Shown here: positions 60,805-64,000 of the stretch, in pieces | How positions within the stretch are numbered: position 1 is the stretch's first letter | Layout of the letters: each line of letters starts with the position of its first letter | Assembly (NCBI GenBank): GCA_033439295.1 | Contig: JAVTLE010000021.1 | Coordinates: 1,302,009-1,366,008 of the forward strand | Length of the DNA: 64,000 nt | From: Deuterostichococcus epilithicus | Lineage: Eukaryota; Chlorophyta; Trebouxiophyceae; Prasiolales; Stichococcaceae | Direction: 5' to 3' | Translations under genes and position numbers: made by a program | Notes under the pieces: generated by a model | What the model was told of the DNA's origin: nothing | Database searches by the model: none | What the model saw: only the letters and a program-made list of their open reading frames with translations

Positions 60805-61352
60805 GTCGTCGTGCGAGCCGATGACACTCAGCACCGTCTCTACGACGCACGGAACGCACCGACCTGGCACTCCAAGGCCTTTGACAGGTCTAGAGCAGGA
60901 ACTGGTTCTGTAGATGTCGTGTCACCGTGAAAGGGGGGTACCCGCAACGACGCGTTGCCAGGCACATGCTGACAGGACAGCCCAGGCGAAGCGCGCCGCC
61001 AGGCCGCGGTCCCAATCAAAGCAGCATCTCAGAAGGTTGGAGAATATAGCGACTTACTTTCTGGCAATGCGTCAATCTCACCAAAGCGAAGTGGCAATTC
61101 GTCGTCCTCTTGTACCGCAGGAACTCGTATTAGTACAGATTGGTACAGATCTCGTTACCTAAAGCTCTCTTCACTTTGATCGACCTGTCTCTAAACCCTT
61201 TCCCTTTCCTGCCAGATTTATGATGGGTTCATGCTCATCAGGCCAGCACCAAGGGCCTGCCTCGGTGGCAAAATGAAACTCCAGTCGATGCTGCTCCTGG
61301 CGCGCATGTGAGCTCGCAGGGCAGAGCAGCGCCGGCTCTGCGCTGCGCCATG
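60805..61352. promoter_or_regulatory. Intergenic, kinase upstream region
   Basis: 548 bases between the kinase start and the stop of the next minus-strand gene. No gene seen; presumed kinase promoter plus the neighbour's 3' end. Confidence 0.45.
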
Positions 61353-63653
61353 TCAGCTACCCGCTGTGCTGATGGCACGCCGCAGCGCCAGCTTTGGCGT
61401 CAGGACCTTAGACGCCAGCATGGCGCCCGTCATGAGCGACGTGTCGTGCGTCTTGAGCCACTCCTTGATGGCCTTGCGCTCATATGTCTGTCCGGCTTCG
61501 GCGATCACGGCGGCAGGACCAACATCAGAGCTTACTGAGTTTGCTCCATTTCGGTTGCATTGGTCAAATGGTATAGCTGCTACTTGAGAAATCCGAACGC
61601 CAGCATCTGCCTGCCTACCTGCGTGATGGGGCAGCTCAGCATGTTCACGTCATTGGAGCCGCTGAAGGAGGGTGCCGGTGCCGGTGCCTGCTGCAGCAGC
61701 AGCGCCGGCGAGCCCGCACAGCTTCCGGCCGCAGAGCCGCTGCGAGACGCCGTCGTGCCGGCGGCGGCGGCAGACTCTGCCGGGTCGATCTCGCCATCGG
61801 AGCCTGGCGGACCAGCCTCCTCGCTCAGCAGCATCTGCAAAACGGCTGCCTGCAGGGTGCAGCAAGGCATGAGGCCAGTCAGGGCGGGCTCATCCATCAC
61901 TCATCAGCGTCCAATTGCATGGCGGCATGAGAAGCATGGAATATTGCTGCAGCGCTATGGGACATGGACTGCCGGCAGACACTACAGCGGCTGTGTGGAC
62001 TGGATGAGGCCGCACGCGAGCTTGCAAAGCACGCTAAGCTTGCAAAGGATGGCTGCACTGGGTGTGGCCTTGTCCAACTTCACCTTGTGCTCAGAGCTGG
62101 CCAGATGCTTGTTCCATGCCGCTGCCCCAAGGGGCAGCATCTTGCTGCAGGTGTGGCAGACGCGGCCGGCGCCGCTCGCGGCTGCGCGCGCGCCGCCAGA
62201 GGTGCGGCGGTTGTCTGGCGGCGGCTGCTGCTGCTGCGGCTGCCTGGAGGCACTGGCGAGCGATGGCGCCTGCTGCTGCACCGTCTACGGGGCGCGCTAG
62301 AAGGAGGCTGCCCCCTGCACATCAGCCGCGGCGTGTGCAGCCCGCGGCGGCGGCGGCGGGCCAGCCAGCCACGCTAGCTGCATGGCGCATTAGAGACAAC
62401 ATATCTATATGCCATCCTGTAATGTGTTCCTTGTACTCGTCAGGTACCGACTCCGGCGATGTGACTGCCGACGCGGATGCTGTTCCAAACCCCGGACATT
62501 ATGTGCCACACCATGGCTGATCTGCTGTTGCCCATGCCGCCATCAGACACACCGAAGATGGATAACGCACCCTTGTCTTGTGCTTTGGCGTGCGCTTGTG
62601 GTCGTTGTGATGCGAAAGCCCTGCAGAGCAAGCTCAAGCAGTGCAGAATATTGGGATGCAGGATATCCGGGCGTATGTGCACTGCAGTCCTCCCTATATA
62701 AATGCTGCTGAGCAAACAGATGTTTTTTCGGGACAGACACAAGTATCCATAATACAGCCGCCAACGCAATCTTACGCCACTGTGAACTACACTTTGTTTC
62801 AGCAGCTGATTGTAGTCAGGCCTGGGAGGATTATACCTGGGCAGTAGATGCCGCAGGGGCTGCAAGTCGCCCGCGGCTGCTGCTGCTTGCATGCGCCTTG
62901 CTCTGCAGGGCCACCACAGGGCTTTGTCAGCGACATTCCATAATCTCCTGCTTCAATCGAATGCCCGCCCGCATGGCGCACCATGCCCTGCCGGGCCATG
63001 CGCAGAGGGGCTTGCAAAGGGTCAGTGCCCGATCTCAATGTGGCAATGAGGCTGCCTGTCACCATATTGCCAGAAAGACGCCAGTGGCCTGTCTCTTTGA
63101 GGTGGCACCTTGAAGTGGTGCCAGGCATCGTGCTGGTCGCCGCCCTGCCAATCGCAGATGCGACACTTTGTGACATTGCTGGCCGCCACGCCGTCAGATG
63201 GCGGCGCCTCCTGCGCCTGCTGCTGCACGGCTGCGGGCGCGGCGCTGGCAGCGAAGCCGCCAGATGTGACGGTGCCATGAGAGGCGGCGGCGGGCTGCGG
63301 CGCTGAGACCTGCGCTGCAGGAGAGGCGGCGCCGCCGCCGCCAACGCCGCCGCCGCCAATGCCGCCAAGCACGGAGCCGTTGGCGGCCGCCAGCGCATCT
63401 TCCCACGACTCCTCCCATGGCAAACAGCGCCGCCGCAGGGCCAGCCGCCTGCTGCTGCTGCCGTTGCAGGCTGCTGCTGCTGCTGCTCGGTCCCGCTGGG
63501 TGAGGGCTGCCACTGCTGGCGCCGCCAAAGCCATCGGCGCCTGACGCCGGCATATCATTCCAGGGGTCCTCCCATGGCACGAACGATGGCACTGGTGGAC
63601 TGCGCTGCTGCTGCTGCTGCTGCTGCTGGCTCTGCACTGCCTGCTGCCGCATG
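61353..63653 (-). CDS. C2H2 zinc-finger protein with degenerate U-box (5' end uncertain)
   Basis: Minus strand. The N-terminal part from 63653 begins MRQQAVQSQ with a poly-Gln run (CAG repeat near 63604-63627), then FVPWEDPWNDMPASGADGFG and, in another frame, LPWEESWEDALAAANG. Next is CRICDWQGGDQHDAWHHFK (exon end 63109), then an exon with a U1-type C2H2 finger CHTCSKMLPLGAAAWNKHL followed by ASSEHK (about 62270-62045). An acidic/Ser exon (about 61858-61619) ends MLSCPITQ, and the last exon gives AAVIAEAGQTYERKAIKEWL and KTHDTSLMTGAMLASKVLTP, stop at 61353. The latter two form a U-box, but the usual DP and DG residues are replaced. The acceptor after CPITQ is unclear, as is the change of frame in the N-terminal half. 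The true start may lie upstream, beyond 63653. Confidence 0.65.
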
Positions 63654-64000
63654 CTGTGCACGAACGCTCATCACCGATGCCAGCGCCAGCGCCTGAAGCA
63701 GCAGACAGGTGCAGTTGCAGTCGGCCCGGCGTCTGTGCCTGCAGCAGGGCAAGGCAATGTGGACCCGGGTTGAGGCAGGGTGAATACAGGCACTCATGCT
63801 GCGACCGTGCTGTGCGTGCCGAGGCAAGATACCGGCGTCAGGACAAGCTTTCCAGCAGCAGCACGCGAAATGATATGTCCGCATCGATTGTGAGGCGGGT
63901 GGCAAGCCGCTTGACGGCAGGACGGGACAGTTGCAGCGTCAGGTGTCTGCGTATTATTGTTGTCCAGGCGGTCAGCGTTCCATCGAAATGACAGCCTGAC
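63654..64000. other. Window end, nothing firm
   Basis: Possibly intron or leader of the zinc-finger/U-box gene on the minus strand. No coding signal I can support. Confidence 0.35.

Noticed and set aside
1-64000. CRISPR array, tRNA or rRNA genes
   Set aside because: No regularly spaced direct repeats and no tRNA- or rRNA-like sequence were noticed; the only tRNA-related match is the retroelement primer site.

Overview
The window is a stretch of GC-rich nuclear DNA from a photosynthetic eukaryote, most likely a chlorophyte green alga (a trebouxiophyte such as a Chlorella or Coccomyxa relative would fit; this is inference). The evidence: nearly every gene is broken into many short exons separated by introns of about 50-400 bases; there is a nuclear gene for plastid ribosomal protein L3 and one for a ferredoxin-type glutamate synthase with a transit-peptide-like N-terminus; there is a GAF-domain TKL-type kinase starting with a lipidation motif and two bZIP-type regulators with Gln/Ala-rich tails. 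Exons were placed by eye from reading frame, splice sites, phase and family similarity. CDS coordinates are gene spans (start codon to stop, introns included).

Layout. 332-2966 (+) bicupin oxalate decarboxylase-like protein, 5' end not resolved. 3999-7570 (-) and 8798-12701 (+) are two divergently transcribed bZIP or bZIP-like transcription factors sharing a 1.2 kb intergenic region. 14217-16415 (-) plastid ribosomal protein L3. 17005-20372 (+) CCCH zinc-finger/U-box protein. 21052-23289 (+) NAD(P)-dependent reductase of the cinnamoyl-CoA/dihydroflavonol reductase type. 23794-28626 is a complete Ty1/copia retrotransposon with identical 253-bp LTRs, 5-bp target duplication and one uninterrupted polyprotein. 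29933-31649 (+) second U-box protein. 32245-36591 (-) chaperonin subunit CCT8. 36916-38100 (-) peptidyl-tRNA hydrolase PTH2. 39235-51594 (-) ferredoxin-dependent glutamate synthase in about 34 exons. 52275-54107 (+) GFA/CENP-V-type zinc protein. 54752-60804 (-) GAF-domain protein kinase. 61353-63653 (-) zinc-finger protein with a degenerate third U-box.

The genes do not form an operon-like pathway; most are housekeeping (chaperonin, translation, nitrogen assimilation). The unusual material is at sequence level: several GC-AG introns and one apparent GA-AG intron; a retrotransposon whose primer-binding site matches the anticodon arm rather than the 3' end of initiator tRNA-Met; three U-box genes within 45 kb, at least two with an intron at the same codon; a partial exon duplication inside the glutamate synthase gene; and an in-frame poly-C tract inside CCT8.
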